DNA from: Minwuia thermotolerans
Lineage (GTDB): Bacteria; Pseudomonadota; Alphaproteobacteria; Minwuiales; Minwuiaceae
Assembly (NCBI GenBank): GCA_021604565.1
Contig: BQJF01000010.1
Coordinates: 1-64,000, forward strand
Length of the DNA stretch: 64,000 nucleotides
Reading direction: 5' to 3'
The notes beneath the pieces are model-generated. The model did not search any database. It had not been told where the DNA came from and saw only the letters and a program-made list of their open reading frames with translations. The translations under genes and the position numbers were made by a program. Positions 9,642-21,124 of the stretch are shown one piece after another (position 1 is the first letter of the stretch; every line of letters starts with the position of its first letter).

Positions 9642-11497
9642 TGTCCACACTCCGCCGACTGCCGGAAACCACCGTCAACCGCATCGCCGCCGGTGAAGTG
9701 ATCGAGCGACCGGCGAGTGCGGTCAAGGAACTGGTGGAGAACAGCCTGGACGCGGGTGCCGGCCGGATCGAGATCGTGCTGCGGGAGGGTGGGCGGTCCC
9801 TGATCTCCGTCGATGATGACGGCCATGGCATGGGTGCCGATGACCTGAGCCTTGCCATCGAGCGTCATGCGACCTCCAAGCTGCCCGACGATGACCTGAT
9901 GGACATCCGCCATCTCGGCTTCCGCGGGGAGGCGCTGCCCTCCATCGGTGCAGTGGCCCGCCTGCGCATCGACAGCCGCCAGCAGGATGCCGACACCGGC
10001 TGGGCCATCCAGGTGGATGGCGGTCGGCTCTCGGCCCCGGAACCGTCATCACGCGCTCGCGGCACCCGGATGGAAGTACGGGACCTGTTCTTCGCCACTC
10101 CGGCCCGGCTGAAGTTCCTGAAGACGGACCGGGCCGAGTTCGGTGCCACGCTGGACATGATCAAGCGGCTGGCCATGGCGCACCCGGAAGTGGGCATCAC
10201 CCTGAAGGATGACCAGCGCGCCGCGTTTCAGGCCGGGGCGGAGCAGGGCGAACTGCTGGATGCCCGCGCCGCGCGCCTGGCCCGTGTCATGGGCCGGGAG
10301 TTCGTCGAGAATGCGCTGCCGGTGGAGGCGGAACGGGACGGCATCCGCCTGACCGGTCTGGCCGGTGTGCCGACCTACAACCGGGGCAACGCGACGCAAC
10401 AGTACATGTTCGTCAATGGCCGTCCCGTGCGCGACAAGCTTTTCACCGGCGCGGTGCGCGGTGCCTACCAGGACTTCCTGTCCGGAGGGCGGCACGCGGT
10501 GCTGGTGCTGTTCCTCGACGTCGATCCGGCCTTTGTCGATGTGAATGTGCATCCGGCCAAGGCAGAGGTGCGGTTCCGGGAACCGGGCGTGGTACGCGGC
10601 CTGATCGTCGGCGGCCTGCGCAGCGTGCTGGCCGCGGCGGGACATCGTGCCTCCACCACGGTTGCCGGACAGGCGCTTGGTGCCTTCCGGCCCGGCACCC
10701 AACCGGAAACGCCGCGGTTCAGCATGCCGATGCGTGGCGGTGGCAGCAGCAGTTACATGCCCCGCCAGGACAGCACCGCAGCCCGAGAAGCCTTCGCCGC
10801 CTGGCAGCACCCGGAGGGTGGGCTTTCAGGCGTTGCGGAGACAGCGGCGCGGGAATTCATCGACCCCTCGGGCCGTGTCGAGACGCAGGCAGCAGATGCC
10901 CCGGTCCCATCACCGGATTTCCCGCTGGGTGTCGCGCGCGGGCAGGTCCACGGCACCTATATCGTCGCCCAGACCATGGATGGCATCGTGCTGGTGGACC
11001 AGCATGCGGCGCATGAGCGCCTGGTCTATGAACGGATGAAGCGGCAACTGGACGAGAGCGGTGTCGCGCGGCAGGGCCTGCTGCTGCCCGAAGTGGTCGA
11101 AATGGAAGAGACGGATGCCGACCGCATCGCCGCCAGAGCCGACGAACTGGCGTCCCTGGGCCTCATTCTGGAACGCTTCGGACCGGGCGCCATTGTCGTG
11201 CGCGAGACACCTGCCCTGCTGGGCCAGTGCGACATTCGCGGCCTGCTGAACGATCTGGCCGACGAACTGGCTGAGTTCGATCAGGCGACGGGCCTCAAGG
11301 ACCGGCTGCAGGACGTCTGCTCCACCATGGCCTGCCATGGCTCTGTCCGCGCTGGCCGCCGCCTCAACGCGGAGGAAATGAACGCCCTGCTGCGCGAGAT
11401 GGAACGCACCCCGCACTCCGGCCAGTGCAACCACGGCCGCCCGACCTACGTCGAACTGCACCTGAACGACATCGAACGGCTGTTCGGACGGCGTTGA
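9641..11497 (+). CDS. mutL: DNA mismatch repair protein MutL, endonuclease type
   Basis: 618 residues from the ATG at 9641, overlapping the pgi stop by one base; a GTG one codon earlier is possible. The N-terminal GHKL ATPase shows [14 protein letters not shown] and [13 protein letters not shown]. The C-terminal domain has [12 protein letters not shown], matching the DQHA(x2)E(x4)E metal-binding motif of nicking MutL, plus ACHGSVRAG and [10 protein letters not shown]. It should therefore make its own strand break, as expected of a bacterium without MutH. A linker of about 90 residues rich in Pro, Gly and Gln joins the domains. Confidence 0.96.
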   Translation: MSTLRRLPETTVNRIAAGEVIERPASAVKELVENSLDAGAGRIEIVLREGGRSLISVDDDGHGMGADDLSLAIERHATSKLPDDDLMDIRHLGFRGEALPSIGAVARLRIDSRQQDADTGWAIQVDGGRLSAPEPSSRARGTRMEVRDLFFATPARLKFLKTDRAEFGATLDMIKRLAMAHPEVGITLKDDQRAAFQAGAEQGELLDARAARLARVMGREFVENALPVEAERDGIRLTGLAGVPTYNRGNATQQYMFVNGRPVRDKLFTGAVRGAYQDFLSGGRHAVLVLFLDVDPAFVDVNVHPAKAEVRFREPGVVRGLIVGGLRSVLAAAGHRASTTVAGQALGAFRPGTQPETPRFSMPMRGGGSSSYMPRQDSTAAREAFAAWQHPEGGLSGVAETAAREFIDPSGRVETQAADAPVPSPDFPLGVARGQVHGTYIVAQTMDGIVLVDQHAAHERLVYERMKRQLDESGVARQGLLLPEVVEMEETDADRIAARADELASLGLILERFGPGAIVVRETPALLGQCDIRGLLNDLADELAEFDQATGLKDRLQDVCSTMACHGSVRAGRRLNAEEMNALLREMERTPHSGQCNHGRPTYVELHLNDIERLFGRR

Positions 11498-11517
11498 GTG
11501 GTTGCAGAAATCCTGTA

Positions 11518-12093
11518 TCAGCTTGTCGGAACAGCACTACCAAACCTGGCCGGGTCCTGACGAGACTCGGCGATAACCTTCTCGATGAACAGGCGAATGT
11601 TGTTGCGGATCGCCCCTTCGTTGGCCAGTTGCAGTCGTTTCGACCCCACGAATGCGCTGGAAAAATCCTGCAGATGAGCGTGCTTGATCGTCTCATCGAA
11701 CACGATGCCGTGCGACTTATGCTCGACGACATACCTGACGGTTGAGGTCACCTCCATGTCGAACCCGGCGAAAGGTTGCTCCAGTTCGACCAGTGTCACC
11801 CGCAGCGTCAGAGTTCCATCGCTGGTGGCGAGCATGGTGTGTTGCTGAAGGGAAAGTGTAAGTGCCTCGAGAAAGCCCTCATTCCCGACCTTGGAAATCC
11901 AGAGCGGGCTCGTATCCTCGCCGCCGGTCACTGTGGCGACAGTCATGGCTTCCTTGAGTGGACTGTCCGGTTTCACGACCGTCGCTTCGGTCACGTTCGC
12001 GATCATCGCATCTGTTCGGGCGGGCTGGGAACAGGCTGCTGCCATCAATCCGAGGGTCGCAACCATTGCAAGACGAAGTACCAGGGTTCGCAT
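11518..12093 (-). CDS. Putative lipoprotein of unknown function
   Basis: 191 residues with a lipoprotein signal peptide: hydrophobic VLRLAMVATLGLMAAAC with Cys21. The mature part is mixed alpha/beta, with LTLRVTLVELEQPFAGFDMEV and STVRYVVEHKSHGIVFDETI. The layout resembles small envelope lipoproteins that contain a conserved beta sheet, but I do not recognise the family. It converges on mutL and diverges from the next small lipoprotein gene, with which it shares a 68-base promoter interval. Confidence 0.6.
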   Translation of the reverse strand: MRTLVLRLAMVATLGLMAAACSQPARTDAMIANVTEATVVKPDSPLKEAMTVATVTGGEDTSPLWISKVGNEGFLEALTLSLQQHTMLATSDGTLTLRVTLVELEQPFAGFDMEVTSTVRYVVEHKSHGIVFDETIKHAHLQDFSSAFVGSKRLQLANEGAIRNNIRLFIEKVIAESRQDPARFGSAVPTS

Positions 12094-12160
12094 TCATGCC
12101 TCTCCACATTATGATCGGCAGTCATTCAGATTCCCCTGCCCTGGGGACAAACCGTAAGGA

Positions 12161-12502
12161 ATGCGCAAAGTGCCTGCAACTCTGCATTTTATTGGCACTC
12201 TCATGCTCGTCGCCCTGGTCGGTGGGTGCGGCGCGAGAAAAGCCGAACCTGTGCAGACGAGCCGCGCCACGGACAAAATCCTGAGTTGCAGTCATCTTGA
12301 CGCAGAGCATCAAGTGAACACTCGCCGCATGGCACATCTGATCACCGAAAAGGGCGCGCAGGAAATGAACAATGTCGGCTTTCTGATTCTGTCGCCCCTG
12401 TTCCTTGACCTGTCGAATACCGAACAGCAGGAAATCCGGGCGCTGCAGGACCGAAACCATCAACTTGCCCTGCTGATGGGCACACGCAAATGCGGTGGCT
12501 GA
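12161..12502 (+). CDS. Small lipoprotein of unknown function
   Basis: 113 residues. Lipobox LVGGC gives Cys23 after a hydrophobic FIGTLMLVALV stretch. The mature domain is helical, with an acidic/amidic helix DLSNTEQQEIRALQDRNHQLALL and two further Cys. AAGGA lies immediately before the ATG, so the in-frame GTG at 12170 is a reasonable alternative start. Function unknown; divergent from the neighbouring lipoprotein gene. Confidence 0.5.
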   Translation: MRKVPATLHFIGTLMLVALVGGCGARKAEPVQTSRATDKILSCSHLDAEHQVNTRRMAHLITEKGAQEMNNVGFLILSPLFLDLSNTEQQEIRALQDRNHQLALLMGTRKCGG

Positions 12503-12560
12503 AACGGCTGATCACCTGACCACGGCCTTGCCTTGATCAACCTGAGCAGGGAGAGCGCTT

Positions 12561-14231
12561 CTACCGCTGGCTGGTATCCCGCGCCGGGTTGAGCCAGGGG
12601 GTGCGGTCGTCCGGGGTCAGCATTGTCCCGCCCAGGATATGGTCAGCCATCTTTTCCCCCACCATGATCGACGGCCCGTTCAGGTTGCCATTGGTGATCT
12701 GGGGGAAGATGGAACTGTCCACGACGCGCAAGGCATCGACGCCGATCACGCGTCCCTGCGGGTCGACCACGCTGCGGCTGTCCTCCGGGTCACCCATGCG
12801 ACAGGTGCCACAGGGATGGTAGGCACTCTCCACCGCCTCCCGGATGAAGTCATCCAGCGCGGCATCGTCCTGCGCATCCGCCCCCGGTGCGATCTCAGGT
12901 CCGGCAAAGGGTTCGAAGGCGGGTTGGGCGAAGATCTCCCGCGTCAGGCGGATGCAGGTGCGGAAATCGGCCCAGTCCTTGTCCGTGGACATGTAGTTGA
13001 ACAGGATCGACGGGTCGGCCTTCGCGTCTGCCGAGGTCAGTTGCACCCGTCCACGTGACGGCGACCGCATCGGTCCGACGTGGGCCTGAAAGCCGTGTGC
13101 CTTGGCCGGGGCCTTGCCGTCATAGCGGATGGCCACCGGCAGGAAGTGATACTGGATATCCGGATATGGCACCCCGGCGGCGGAGCGGATGAAGGCCGCA
13201 GCCTCGAAGTGGTTGGTTGCACCATGGCCAGTCTTGGTGAACAGCCATTGTGCCCCGATCATCGCCTTGGAGAACAGGTTGAGGTGACTGTAGAGGCTGA
13301 TCGGCTGCAGGCAGGTCATCTGCAGATAGAGTTCCAGGTGATCCTGCAGGTTCTGTCCGACACCGGGACGGTCTGCCCGCACGCCGATCCCGTGTTCCCG
13401 CAAGTGGTCCGCCGGGCCGATACCGGACAGCATCAGCAGCTTGGGCGAGTTGATGGAGGACGCCGACAGGATCACTTCCCGGTTCGCGGCGAGCACCTTC
13501 TGCTGTCCGCCCTGCTCGAACACCACCCCGGTCGCCTTCGCCCCGTCGAAGGCCACCCGCAGTGCCAGCCCGCGCACCAGCCGCACGTTAGGCCGCTTCA
13601 GCGCCGGGCGCAGGTAGGCGTTGGCAGCGGACCAGCGCCGCCCGCGCCAGACCGTCATCTCCATGGGGCCGAAGCCTTCCTGCTGTTCCCCGTTATAGTC
13701 GGCGGTGACCGGATACCCGGCCTGACGCCCGGCCTCGCGGAAGGCGGTGAACAGCGGGTTCTTCTGTGGTCCGCGTGTCACATGCAGAGGCCCGTCACTG
13801 CCGCGCCAGTCCGCCTGGCCGCCGTGACTGCTCTCCATGCGCATGAAGTAGGGCAGCACGTCCCGGTACGCCCAGCCCCGCGCGCCGGACTGGGCCCAGC
13901 CTTCGTAGTCCATCGCGTGGCCGCGGACATAGACCATGCCGTTGATCGAGGAGGAGCCGCCGATCACCTTGCCGCGCGGACAGGCCAGTTGCCGCCCGCC
14001 CAGATGCGGTTCCGGCTCCGATTGATAGCCCCAGTCATAACGCGACATGTTCATCGGATACGACAGCGCTGCCGGCATCTGGATCAGCGGTCCGGCATCG
14101 GTGCCGCCGTGCTCCAGCACGATGACGGAGTGGCGCCCGTTCTCACTCAACCGATAGGCCAGTGCCGCGCCTGCGCTGCCCGCACCGACGATGACATAGT
14201 CTGCCCTGGCGAATTCCGGAATGTCGGTCAC
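12561..14231 (-). CDS. GMC family FAD-dependent oxidoreductase (choline dehydrogenase-like)
   Basis: 556 residues from a GTG at 14231 that has AGGAGG eight bases upstream; the longer in-frame extension is not conserved sequence. The Rossmann FAD motif is [19 protein letters not shown] near the N-terminus, followed by GMC signature [14 protein letters not shown]. The second GMC signature is [15 protein letters not shown] and the C-terminal active-site segment is [11 protein letters not shown]. It would oxidise an alcohol (choline, polyethylene glycol or another) with FAD. The gene is transcribed away from pyc across about 200 bases, so promoters for both probably lie there. Confidence 0.9.
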   Translation of the reverse strand: MTDIPEFARADYVIVGAGSAGAALAYRLSENGRHSVIVLEHGGTDAGPLIQMPAALSYPMNMSRYDWGYQSEPEPHLGGRQLACPRGKVIGGSSSINGMVYVRGHAMDYEGWAQSGARGWAYRDVLPYFMRMESSHGGQADWRGSDGPLHVTRGPQKNPLFTAFREAGRQAGYPVTADYNGEQQEGFGPMEMTVWRGRRWSAANAYLRPALKRPNVRLVRGLALRVAFDGAKATGVVFEQGGQQKVLAANREVILSASSINSPKLLMLSGIGPADHLREHGIGVRADRPGVGQNLQDHLELYLQMTCLQPISLYSHLNLFSKAMIGAQWLFTKTGHGATNHFEAAAFIRSAAGVPYPDIQYHFLPVAIRYDGKAPAKAHGFQAHVGPMRSPSRGRVQLTSADAKADPSILFNYMSTDKDWADFRTCIRLTREIFAQPAFEPFAGPEIAPGADAQDDAALDDFIREAVESAYHPCGTCRMGDPEDSRSVVDPQGRVIGVDALRVVDSSIFPQITNGNLNGPSIMVGEKMADHILGGTMLTPDDRTPWLNPARDTSQR

Positions 14232-14430
14232 GGCGGGTGCCTCCTGATCCTGCAACAGCCTCCGTTTCTGCACCCCTGTCAGGGCGCCGACAAGCCCCGC
14301 AAGCGACAGGCACCAGGTGTGACCATGATCAGAAACGACACATGTCGGGGCGCAGTTCCGCTTTGCCATGCCCCGCGCCTTGGCACACACTGCTGTCCGG
14401 GGTGTGTCAAAGTCGCAAGGGGGTCTGTCC

Positions 14431-17400
14431 ATGGCCGAGTTTCGCAAGATCAGGAAACTGCTGGTTGCCAACCGTTCCGAGATCGCGATCCGCGTCATGC
14501 GTGCCGCGAACGAACTCGGTATCCGCACAGTCGCGGTCTACACGGAAGAGGACAAGCTGGCGCTGCACCGCTTCAAGGCCGACGAGAGCTACCTGATCGG
14601 TGAAGGCCTCGGTCCCGTGAAGGCCTACCTGGCGATCGAGGAGATGATCCGCATCGCGAAGAAAGCCGGTTGCGACGCCGTGCATCCCGGATATGGCTTC
14701 CTGTCGGAGAACCCTGACTTCGCGGAGGCCTGTGCCGCCAACGACATCACCTTCATCGGCCCCTCCCCCGACGTGATGCGCGGTCTGGGCAACAAGGTCG
14801 CCGCGCGGGAAGCCGCGATTGCCGCCGGAACGCCCGTTGTTCCTGCCACCGGTCCGCTGCCGGAGGATGCCGCCGAGATCACCCGCATGGCGGCCGAAGT
14901 CGGCTACCCGCTGATGCTGAAGGCCAGCTGGGGCGGTGGCGGACGCGGCATGCGCGCCATCGAGACGGAGGCCGAACTGATCGGAGAGGTGACGTCCGGT
15001 CGCCGCGAGGCGGAAGCCGCCTTCGGCAATGGCGAGGTCTATCTGGAGAAACTGGTGCGCCGCGCCCGCCATGTGGAGGTCCAGTTGCTGGGCGACCATC
15101 ATGGCACCGTGGTACACCTGTTCGAACGGGACTGCTCAGTGCAGCGGCGCAACCAGAAGGTCGTGGAACGTGCGCCCGCGCCGTATCTGGACGACGCCCA
15201 GCGCAGCGAACTCTGCGAGGCGGCACTGCGCCTGGCCCGCGCCAAGAACTATGTCAACGCAGGCACCGCCGAGTTCCTGATGGATCGCGACACCGGCGAG
15301 TTCTACTTCATCGAGGTCAATCCCCGCATTCAGGTGGAGCACACCGTCTCCGAGGAAGTCACCGGCATCGACATCGTGCAGGCGCAGATCCGCATTGCCG
15401 AAGGCGGTCGCATCGGCCATCCGGAGGAAACCGGAGTCCCGGCGCAGGAAGACATCAAGCTCCGGGGCCATGCCCTGCAGTGCCGTGTCACGACAGAGGA
15501 TCCGGAGGCCAACTTCATCCCCGACTACGGCCGCATCACCGCCTATCGCGGCGCCACCGGCTTCGGCATCCGGCTGGACGGCGGCACGGCCTATTCCGGC
15601 GCGGTGATCACCCGCTACTACGACTCCCTGCTGGAGAAGGTTACCGCCTGGGCGGCGACGCCGGAGGCGGCGATCCGCCGTCTCGACCGCGCGCTGAGGG
15701 AGTTCCGCATCCGGGGCGTGGCGACCAACCTCGCCTTCGTCGAGAACCTGATCAACCACCCGAAATTCATCGCCAACGACTACACAACCAAGTTCATCGA
15801 CGAGACGCCTGAGCTGTTCGAATTCGCCGCCCGCAAGGATCGCGCGACCAAGCTGCTGGGCTTCATCGCCGACGTCACCGTCAATGGCAATCCGGAGGTC
15901 AAGGACCGCGCCCTGCCCCCTGTCGCGCCGAAGCCGAAGGTGCCGGACTGGCATGTGGACAGCCCGCCGAAGGGCACCCGCGACCTGCTGAACGAGCTGG
16001 GGCCGGAGAAATTCGCCGACTGGATGCTGGCGGAGAAACGCCTGCTGGTCACAGACACAACCATGCGCGACGCGCACCAGTCGCTGCTGGCCACCCGGAT
16101 GCGCAGTTTCGACATGGTGCAGGTGGCGGATGCCTATGCCCGCAACCTGTCCGACCTGTTCTCCATCGAGTGCTGGGGCGGCGCGACCTTCGACGTTTCC
16201 ATGCGGTTCCTGCGTGAATGCCCCTGGACCCGGCTGTCGGACCTGCGCGCACGCATCCCGAACGTGCTGTTCCAGATGCTGCTGCGCGGTGCCAACGGGG
16301 TCGGCTACACGGTCTATCCGGACAATGTGGTGCAGGGTTTCGTGCGTCAGGCGGCGGAGAGCGGCGTGGACGTGTTCCGCGTCTTCGACAGCCTGAACTG
16401 GGTCGAGAACATGCGCGTCGCCATCGACGCGGTAAACGAGTCCGGGCGACTCTGCGAGGCGGTGGTCTGCTACACGGGCGATATCTTCGACCCCGACCGC
16501 GCCCGCTATGACCTAGACTACTATGTGAAGATGGCGCGGGAGCTGAAGGCGGCGGGCACCCATATCCTGGGCATCAAGGACATGGCCGGGCTGCTGAAAC
16601 CGGCGCAGGCGCGGGTTCTGGTGAAGGCCCTGAAGGAAGAGACCGGCCTGCCGATCCACTTCCACACCCATGACACCTCCGGCATCGCCTCCTCCAGCAT
16701 CCTGGCGGCGGCGGAGGCGGGGGTGGACGCCGCCGACATGGCCATGGACTCCTTCTCCGGCCTGACCAGCCAGCCCAACCTCGGCTCCATCGTCGAGGCG
16801 CTACGCCATACGGAGCGGGAGACGGGACTGGAGAACGCCACCATCCGCGCCTTCTCCGACTACTGGGAGGCGGTGCGGCGCGAGTACCGGGCCTTCGAGA
16901 GCGACCTGCGATTCGGCGCGTCAGAAGTCTATCTGCACGAGATGCCGGGCGGCCAGTTCACCAACCTGAAGGAACAGGCCCGGTCGCTGGGGCTGGAGGA
17001 ACGCTGGCACGAAGTGGCGCGCACCTATGCCGACGTGAACCTGATGTTCGGCGACATCGTCAAGGTGACGCCGTCATCGAAGGTGGTGGGCGACATGGCC
17101 CTGTCCATGGTCTCCGCCGGGCACACCCGCGCAGACGTGGAGGACCCGGACAAGCCGATCTCCTTCCCCGACTCGGTCGTTTCCTTCTTCCACGGCGATC
17201 TGGGCCAGCCGCCGAACGGCTTTCCCGCCGCGCTGCAGGCCAAGGTACTGGGCGGCGAGAAGCCGCTGACCGACCGCCCGGGCAAGTCGGTGCCGCCCGC
17301 CGATTTCGCCGCCCTGCACCAGCAGGCGGAGAAGGACGCGGGACGCGAGATCACGGCGGAAGAATTCCAGTCCTGGCTGATGTATCCGAAGGTCTTTGCC

Positions 17401-17883
17401 GACTTCGCCGCCTTCCAGGCCGAGTTCGGCCCCGTCGATCGCCTGCCCACTCCGGTCTTCTTCTACGGTCTGGAACCCGGTGAGGAAGTCTCGGTCGAGA
17501 TCGAGGCCGGCAAGGCGCTGGTGATACGCTGTCTGGCAGTGGGTGAAGCCGACGAGGAGGGCATTGCCCGCGTCTTCTTCGAACTGAATGGCCAGCCGCG
17601 CCGCATAAAGGTCCGCGACCGTCACGCAGCCGCCACCGCCGTCCTGCATCCCAAGGCAGAGCCCGGCAATGCCAACCACGTCGCGGCCCCCATGCCCGGC
17701 ATGGTCGCCACCGTTGCGGTGGAAACCGGTCAGAAGGTGCAGACAGGTGACCTGCTGCTCACCATCGAGGCCATGAAGATGGAGACAGCCATCCGCGCCG
17801 AACGCGATGGCGAGATCAAGGCTGTTACCGCAGGTGCAGGCACACAGGTGGACGCCAAGGACCTGCTGGTCGAGTTTGCGTGA
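14431..17883 (+). CDS. pyc: Pyruvate carboxylase
   Basis: 1150 residues, full length for the single-chain biotin enzyme. It starts at the ATG at 14431, preceded by a G-rich site. Order of domains: biotin carboxylase ([27 protein letters not shown]-type ATP grasp loop), carboxyltransferase ([19 protein letters not shown], metal ligands, FHTHDTSG), and C-terminal biotinyl domain with biotin Lys in [11 protein letters not shown]. It carboxylates pyruvate to oxaloacetate for anaplerosis. The only long gene here with no operon partner on its strand. Confidence 0.97.
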   Translation: MAEFRKIRKLLVANRSEIAIRVMRAANELGIRTVAVYTEEDKLALHRFKADESYLIGEGLGPVKAYLAIEEMIRIAKKAGCDAVHPGYGFLSENPDFAEACAANDITFIGPSPDVMRGLGNKVAAREAAIAAGTPVVPATGPLPEDAAEITRMAAEVGYPLMLKASWGGGGRGMRAIETEAELIGEVTSGRREAEAAFGNGEVYLEKLVRRARHVEVQLLGDHHGTVVHLFERDCSVQRRNQKVVERAPAPYLDDAQRSELCEAALRLARAKNYVNAGTAEFLMDRDTGEFYFIEVNPRIQVEHTVSEEVTGIDIVQAQIRIAEGGRIGHPEETGVPAQEDIKLRGHALQCRVTTEDPEANFIPDYGRITAYRGATGFGIRLDGGTAYSGAVITRYYDSLLEKVTAWAATPEAAIRRLDRALREFRIRGVATNLAFVENLINHPKFIANDYTTKFIDETPELFEFAARKDRATKLLGFIADVTVNGNPEVKDRALPPVAPKPKVPDWHVDSPPKGTRDLLNELGPEKFADWMLAEKRLLVTDTTMRDAHQSLLATRMRSFDMVQVADAYARNLSDLFSIECWGGATFDVSMRFLRECPWTRLSDLRARIPNVLFQMLLRGANGVGYTVYPDNVVQGFVRQAAESGVDVFRVFDSLNWVENMRVAIDAVNESGRLCEAVVCYTGDIFDPDRARYDLDYYVKMARELKAAGTHILGIKDMAGLLKPAQARVLVKALKEETGLPIHFHTHDTSGIASSSILAAAEAGVDAADMAMDSFSGLTSQPNLGSIVEALRHTERETGLENATIRAFSDYWEAVRREYRAFESDLRFGASEVYLHEMPGGQFTNLKEQARSLGLEERWHEVARTYADVNLMFGDIVKVTPSSKVVGDMALSMVSAGHTRADVEDPDKPISFPDSVVSFFHGDLGQPPNGFPAALQAKVLGGEKPLTDRPGKSVPPADFAALHQQAEKDAGREITAEEFQSWLMYPKVFADFAAFQAEFGPVDRLPTPVFFYGLEPGEEVSVEIEAGKALVIRCLAVGEADEEGIARVFFELNGQPRRIKVRDRHAAATAVLHPKAEPGNANHVAAPMPGMVATVAVETGQKVQTGDLLLTIEAMKMETAIRAERDGEIKAVTAGAGTQVDAKDLLVEFA

Positions 17884-17962
17884 TCCGGCGAGATCCATTC
17901 TGGTTCTTCGGACGTAAGCATGAGACGATTGGTTAACGTCGAAACCAGACAGGGGGATCGAG

Positions 17963-18787
17963 ATGAGCAATTTCCTTATGCGCGTGGCCGCCGTGGCCAC
18001 GGTGGCGGTTGGCGCGCTTGCCGTGTCGGCGGCGCAGGCGGCGGATGTATCCGTGCAGTGGTTCGGACAGGCCGCGTTCAAGATCGTGTCGCCGGGCGGC
18101 AAGGTGATCATGATCGATCCCTTCATCACCCGAAACCCGAAGACACCTGCAGACATGAAGGATCTGGCCGCCATCGGCCCGGTTGACCTGATCCTCGTCA
18201 CCCACGGCCATGGCGATCATGTGGGCGACACCTTCAAGCTGGCGGAGATGACCGGTGCGCTGGTGGCAATGAACGCCGACATGGGATCGACCTACAACAG
18301 CATCGGCGCGATGGACCCGAAGAAGCTGATCCGCTTCAACAAGTCCGGCCCGATCCGCCCCATCGGTGACGGCATCACCATCACCATGACCCATGCGGAG
18401 CATTCCTCATCGGTAAGCTGGAAGGATCCGGTCTCCGGCAAGGCGCAGGTCCTGCCGGGTGGCGAGCCGTCGGGCTACATCGTGCGGCTGGAGAACGGCT
18501 ACAAGATCTATCATGCAGGTGACACCGGCGTGTTCGGCGACATGGCCTTCATCGGCAGGTACTACAAGCCGGACGTTGCCCTGCTGCCCATCGGCGGTCA
18601 CTTCACCATGGGTCCGCAGCATGCCGCCTACGCGGTGAAGGAACTGCTGCGCACGCCGAACGTCGTGCCGATGCACTATGGCACCTTCCCGCCGCTGAAG
18701 GGCACACCGGAGAAGCTGATCGAGGCGCTGGGCAATTCACCCACCAACGTGATCGTCATGCAACCGGGCGAGACCCGCGCATTCTGA
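17963..18787 (+). CDS. Periplasmic metallo-beta-lactamase-fold hydrolase (UPF0173/UlaG-like)
   Basis: 274 residues with a clear Sec signal ending in SAAQA-AD (cleavage near residue 27). The metal-binding motif is VTHGHGDHVGD, with further ligands in MTHAEHSSS, YHAGDTGVFGDM and PMHYGTFPPL. The overall order WFGQAAFKI...IDPFIT...THGHGDH matches the UPF0173/UlaG-like branch. Most members are cytoplasmic, so the export signal is a variation. Substrate unknown. It lies 79 bases after pyc. Confidence 0.85.
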   Translation: MSNFLMRVAAVATVAVGALAVSAAQAADVSVQWFGQAAFKIVSPGGKVIMIDPFITRNPKTPADMKDLAAIGPVDLILVTHGHGDHVGDTFKLAEMTGALVAMNADMGSTYNSIGAMDPKKLIRFNKSGPIRPIGDGITITMTHAEHSSSVSWKDPVSGKAQVLPGGEPSGYIVRLENGYKIYHAGDTGVFGDMAFIGRYYKPDVALLPIGGHFTMGPQHAAYAVKELLRTPNVVPMHYGTFPPLKGTPEKLIEALGNSPTNVIVMQPGETRAF

Positions 18788-19099
18788 TCCCGGTCTCCCC
18801 GATACCGGGGAGAACCCGAGAGTAAGTGAGGGCGGCAGCATGAGCTACCGCCCTCACTCCTTCTGGTACTTCCGAGCGGCCGGACGATTGCTTCCCACCA
18901 ATAACGCCGCGCCCGGGCTTGATCCGGGTGCCCAGGGGCCTTGCGCAGCCACCTCCACATGGGCTCGCGGATCAAGTCCGCGAGCGCCGGAGGGAGAACG
19001 GGATGGTCGTGCCAGTTCGACCTGGCAGGAGCAGTCCTGCCCTGCCTGCCCCCCTTCAACCGTCGATGCATTTGCAGCTACGCCCGGCCGCCAAAGGCG
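18788..19099. other. Intergenic region with a REP-like inverted repeat
   Basis: 312 bases between two convergent genes. Besides the 11-bp hairpin it carries an imperfect inverted repeat, 18912-18934 against 18960-18984, matching at about 19 of 23 positions around the core CGGATCAAG. Extragenic palindromes with a GATCAAG core between GC arms are common dispersed elements in Alphaproteobacteria. No ORF here looks real. Confidence 0.5.
18825..18858 (+). terminator. Long hairpin after the metallo-hydrolase gene
   Basis: An 11-bp perfect stem (18825-18835 with 18848-18858, core AGTGAGGGCGG) and a 12-base loop, 38 bases past the stop. The following bases (CCTTCTGG) are only weakly T-rich, so it may be a terminator or an RNA-stabilising stem. 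Confidence 0.55.
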
Positions 19100-20650
19100 C
19101 TACGGCAACACCCCGTGGCGCTGGGTCGGGGACGGAGCTTCCGTGCGCCGGTTGAGCGCCCGTTCCAGCGCCGCGATCAGCCGTGGACGGGTCTCCAGAG
19201 GATCGATGACATCGTCGATCTTCATCTGCCCGGCCGCCGGGACCGCACCGCAGAGATCGGTGTATTCCGCCACCAGTTCCGCGTGACGAGCGGCGGGGTC
19301 CGCCGCGGTTTCCAGGTCGGCGCGATAGGCTGCAGTGATGCCGCTCTCCAGCGGAATGGCATTGAAGTCCGCCGTCGGCCAGGCCAGCACCACCGACTGT
19401 CCCCCGCCATAGCCCCCCATCGCCGCACCGCCGTAGCCGAAGCCCTTGTGCGTCACCACGGTCAGGATCGGCGTATTGGCGAAGGCAAAGCTGTGGGCCA
19501 CCTGCATGCCGACACGCAGCGCGCCCTCCTGCTCCGACTTCGGTCCGGTCATGACACCCGGCGTGTCGGTCAGGAACACCAGCGGCAGGTGATAGGCACT
19601 GCAGAGGTCCATGAAATGCCGCAGCTTCTCCCCCGCCGCCGCAGTGATCGCGCCTGACATGACCTTCGGCTGGTTGGCACAGATGCCCACCGGATGGCCA
19701 TTCAGCCGCGCCAGACCGGTGATCATCATCTTCGCGAAGGCCGGCTTGATTGCCAGGAAGCTGTCGCGGTCCACGACAGCGTCGATCACCCGCTTCATGT
19801 CATAGGGCCGCCGGCGATTCTCCGGGATCATGGTGCGCAGCGCCGGCTCGGCCCGGTTCGGGTCATCGGTCACCGGCGCGTCCGGCGGCCAGTTCCAGGC
19901 ATTGGTGGGCATGTAGGAGAGGTAGCGGCGCAGCATGCCGATCGCCTCTTCCTCCGTATCCACCGCATTGTCGCCAACGCCGGAGACGGCGCAGTGCAGG
20001 TCGGCACCGCCCAGATCCTCCTTCGACACGCTCTCGCCGGTGCCGGAGGCGACAAGCGGCGGCCCCCCAGCGGCAAGCATCGACGTGCCGCGCACCATGA
20101 CGATGAATTCCATCATCGCCGCCAGCAGCGAGGAATCTCCGGCGCTCGGCCCCATCACCGCCGCGACCTGGGGCGAGTGCCCAGACAGCCGCGCCACCTG
20201 CATGAAGTGGTGCATCGGGGCCAGCCCCTGCCCGACATACTCGTCGGTGCGCGCGCCCGCGCCGTCGAACAGCCAGACCAGCGGCACCCGGTCCCGCTCG
20301 GCCAGTTCGATCATGCGGCACTTCTTCTCGAAGTTGATCAGGCCCAGCGACCCGCCCAGCACCGTGAAATCCTCCGAAACCACGCCGACGGTGCGCCCGT
20401 CGACCTGCCCGAAGCCGGTGATGACGCCATCCGCCGGGGTGATCTTGTTCTTGGTCGGGGTCACGATGGTCGCCGCGTGGGTGGCAAGCTGCCCGATCTC
20501 CTCGAACACGCAGCCGGGGTCGAACAGCATCGCCACCCGCTCCCGCGCCGTCTGCTTGCCCGCCTTGCGCTGCCGCGCCACCTTGTCCGCACCGCCCAGT
20601 TCCAGACTGGCCTGCCTGCGCCGCTCCAGATCGTCGATCAGTTCCTGCAT
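19100..20650 (-). CDS. Acyl-CoA carboxylase, beta (carboxyltransferase) subunit
   Basis: 516 residues from the ATG at 20650, which has GGAGG eight bases upstream; a GTG three codons earlier lies inside that site. It belongs to the propionyl/methylcrotonyl-CoA carboxylase beta family: QRKAGKQTARERVAMLFDPG, SEDFTVLGGSLG, FDGAGARTDEYVGQG in the N-half and the acyl-CoA/carboxybiotin site FLTDTPGVMTGPKSEQEGALRVG split over the C-half with GGYGGGQSVVLAWP. It needs a biotin carboxylase/BCCP alpha subunit, which is not adjacent. Exact acyl-CoA substrate cannot be assigned. Confidence 0.9.
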   Translation of the reverse strand: MQELIDDLERRRQASLELGGADKVARQRKAGKQTARERVAMLFDPGCVFEEIGQLATHAATIVTPTKNKITPADGVITGFGQVDGRTVGVVSEDFTVLGGSLGLINFEKKCRMIELAERDRVPLVWLFDGAGARTDEYVGQGLAPMHHFMQVARLSGHSPQVAAVMGPSAGDSSLLAAMMEFIVMVRGTSMLAAGGPPLVASGTGESVSKEDLGGADLHCAVSGVGDNAVDTEEEAIGMLRRYLSYMPTNAWNWPPDAPVTDDPNRAEPALRTMIPENRRRPYDMKRVIDAVVDRDSFLAIKPAFAKMMITGLARLNGHPVGICANQPKVMSGAITAAAGEKLRHFMDLCSAYHLPLVFLTDTPGVMTGPKSEQEGALRVGMQVAHSFAFANTPILTVVTHKGFGYGGAAMGGYGGGQSVVLAWPTADFNAIPLESGITAAYRADLETAADPAARHAELVAEYTDLCGAVPAAGQMKIDDVIDPLETRPRLIAALERALNRRTEAPSPTQRHGVLP

Positions 20651-20854
20651 ACCCGGCACCTCCCCGCACCATTCCGTCCTCGTGGCGCGCAGTATCCCCG
20701 AAAGGCATCACGGGCCGCAATGGCACCATCCGGGGTGCCGCCATGCGCCACGAAACCTTTCGCGCATTTCTGTCAGTCAGCCTATGGACAGCCCCGGAAC
20801 GATCCGCTAAACAGCGGCTTCCCTGACAGGGAGAGCCCTGTTCTGGTGACCCGT

Positions 20855-20940
<86 letters not shown>

Positions 20941-21032
20941 AGACTTAGGTGGATTTACGGGTCGGGGCCTCGCCCTCGGTCCCCACGGGTCCACCACGAG
21001 GACCGATTTCCCTCTGCTTGAACGGTCCAACG

Positions 21033-21060
21033 AAAAAGGGGCCGCGTGTGAGGCGGCCCC
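21033..21060 (-). terminator. Intrinsic terminator closing the left end of the island
   Basis: Stem GGGGCCGC (21038-21045) pairs with GCGGCCCC (21053-21060). Read on the minus strand it is followed by TTTTT (21033-21037). It would end minus-strand transcripts leaving the genes at 21125-21837. Confidence 0.8.
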
Positions 21061-21124
21061 GATCCTGGCACTGAATGATTCACCCGATGCTCAGGCAATC
21101 CCCCAAGCTGCGGCGCTGGCCCTC

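Noticed and set aside
8193-9650. 485-codon minus-strand frame antisense to pgi
   Set aside because: Gln/Arg/His-rich shadow of the real isomerase gene.
13080-14603. 507-codon plus-strand frame antisense to the GMC oxidoreductase
   Set aside because: Shadow frame; the opposite strand encodes clear GMC signatures.
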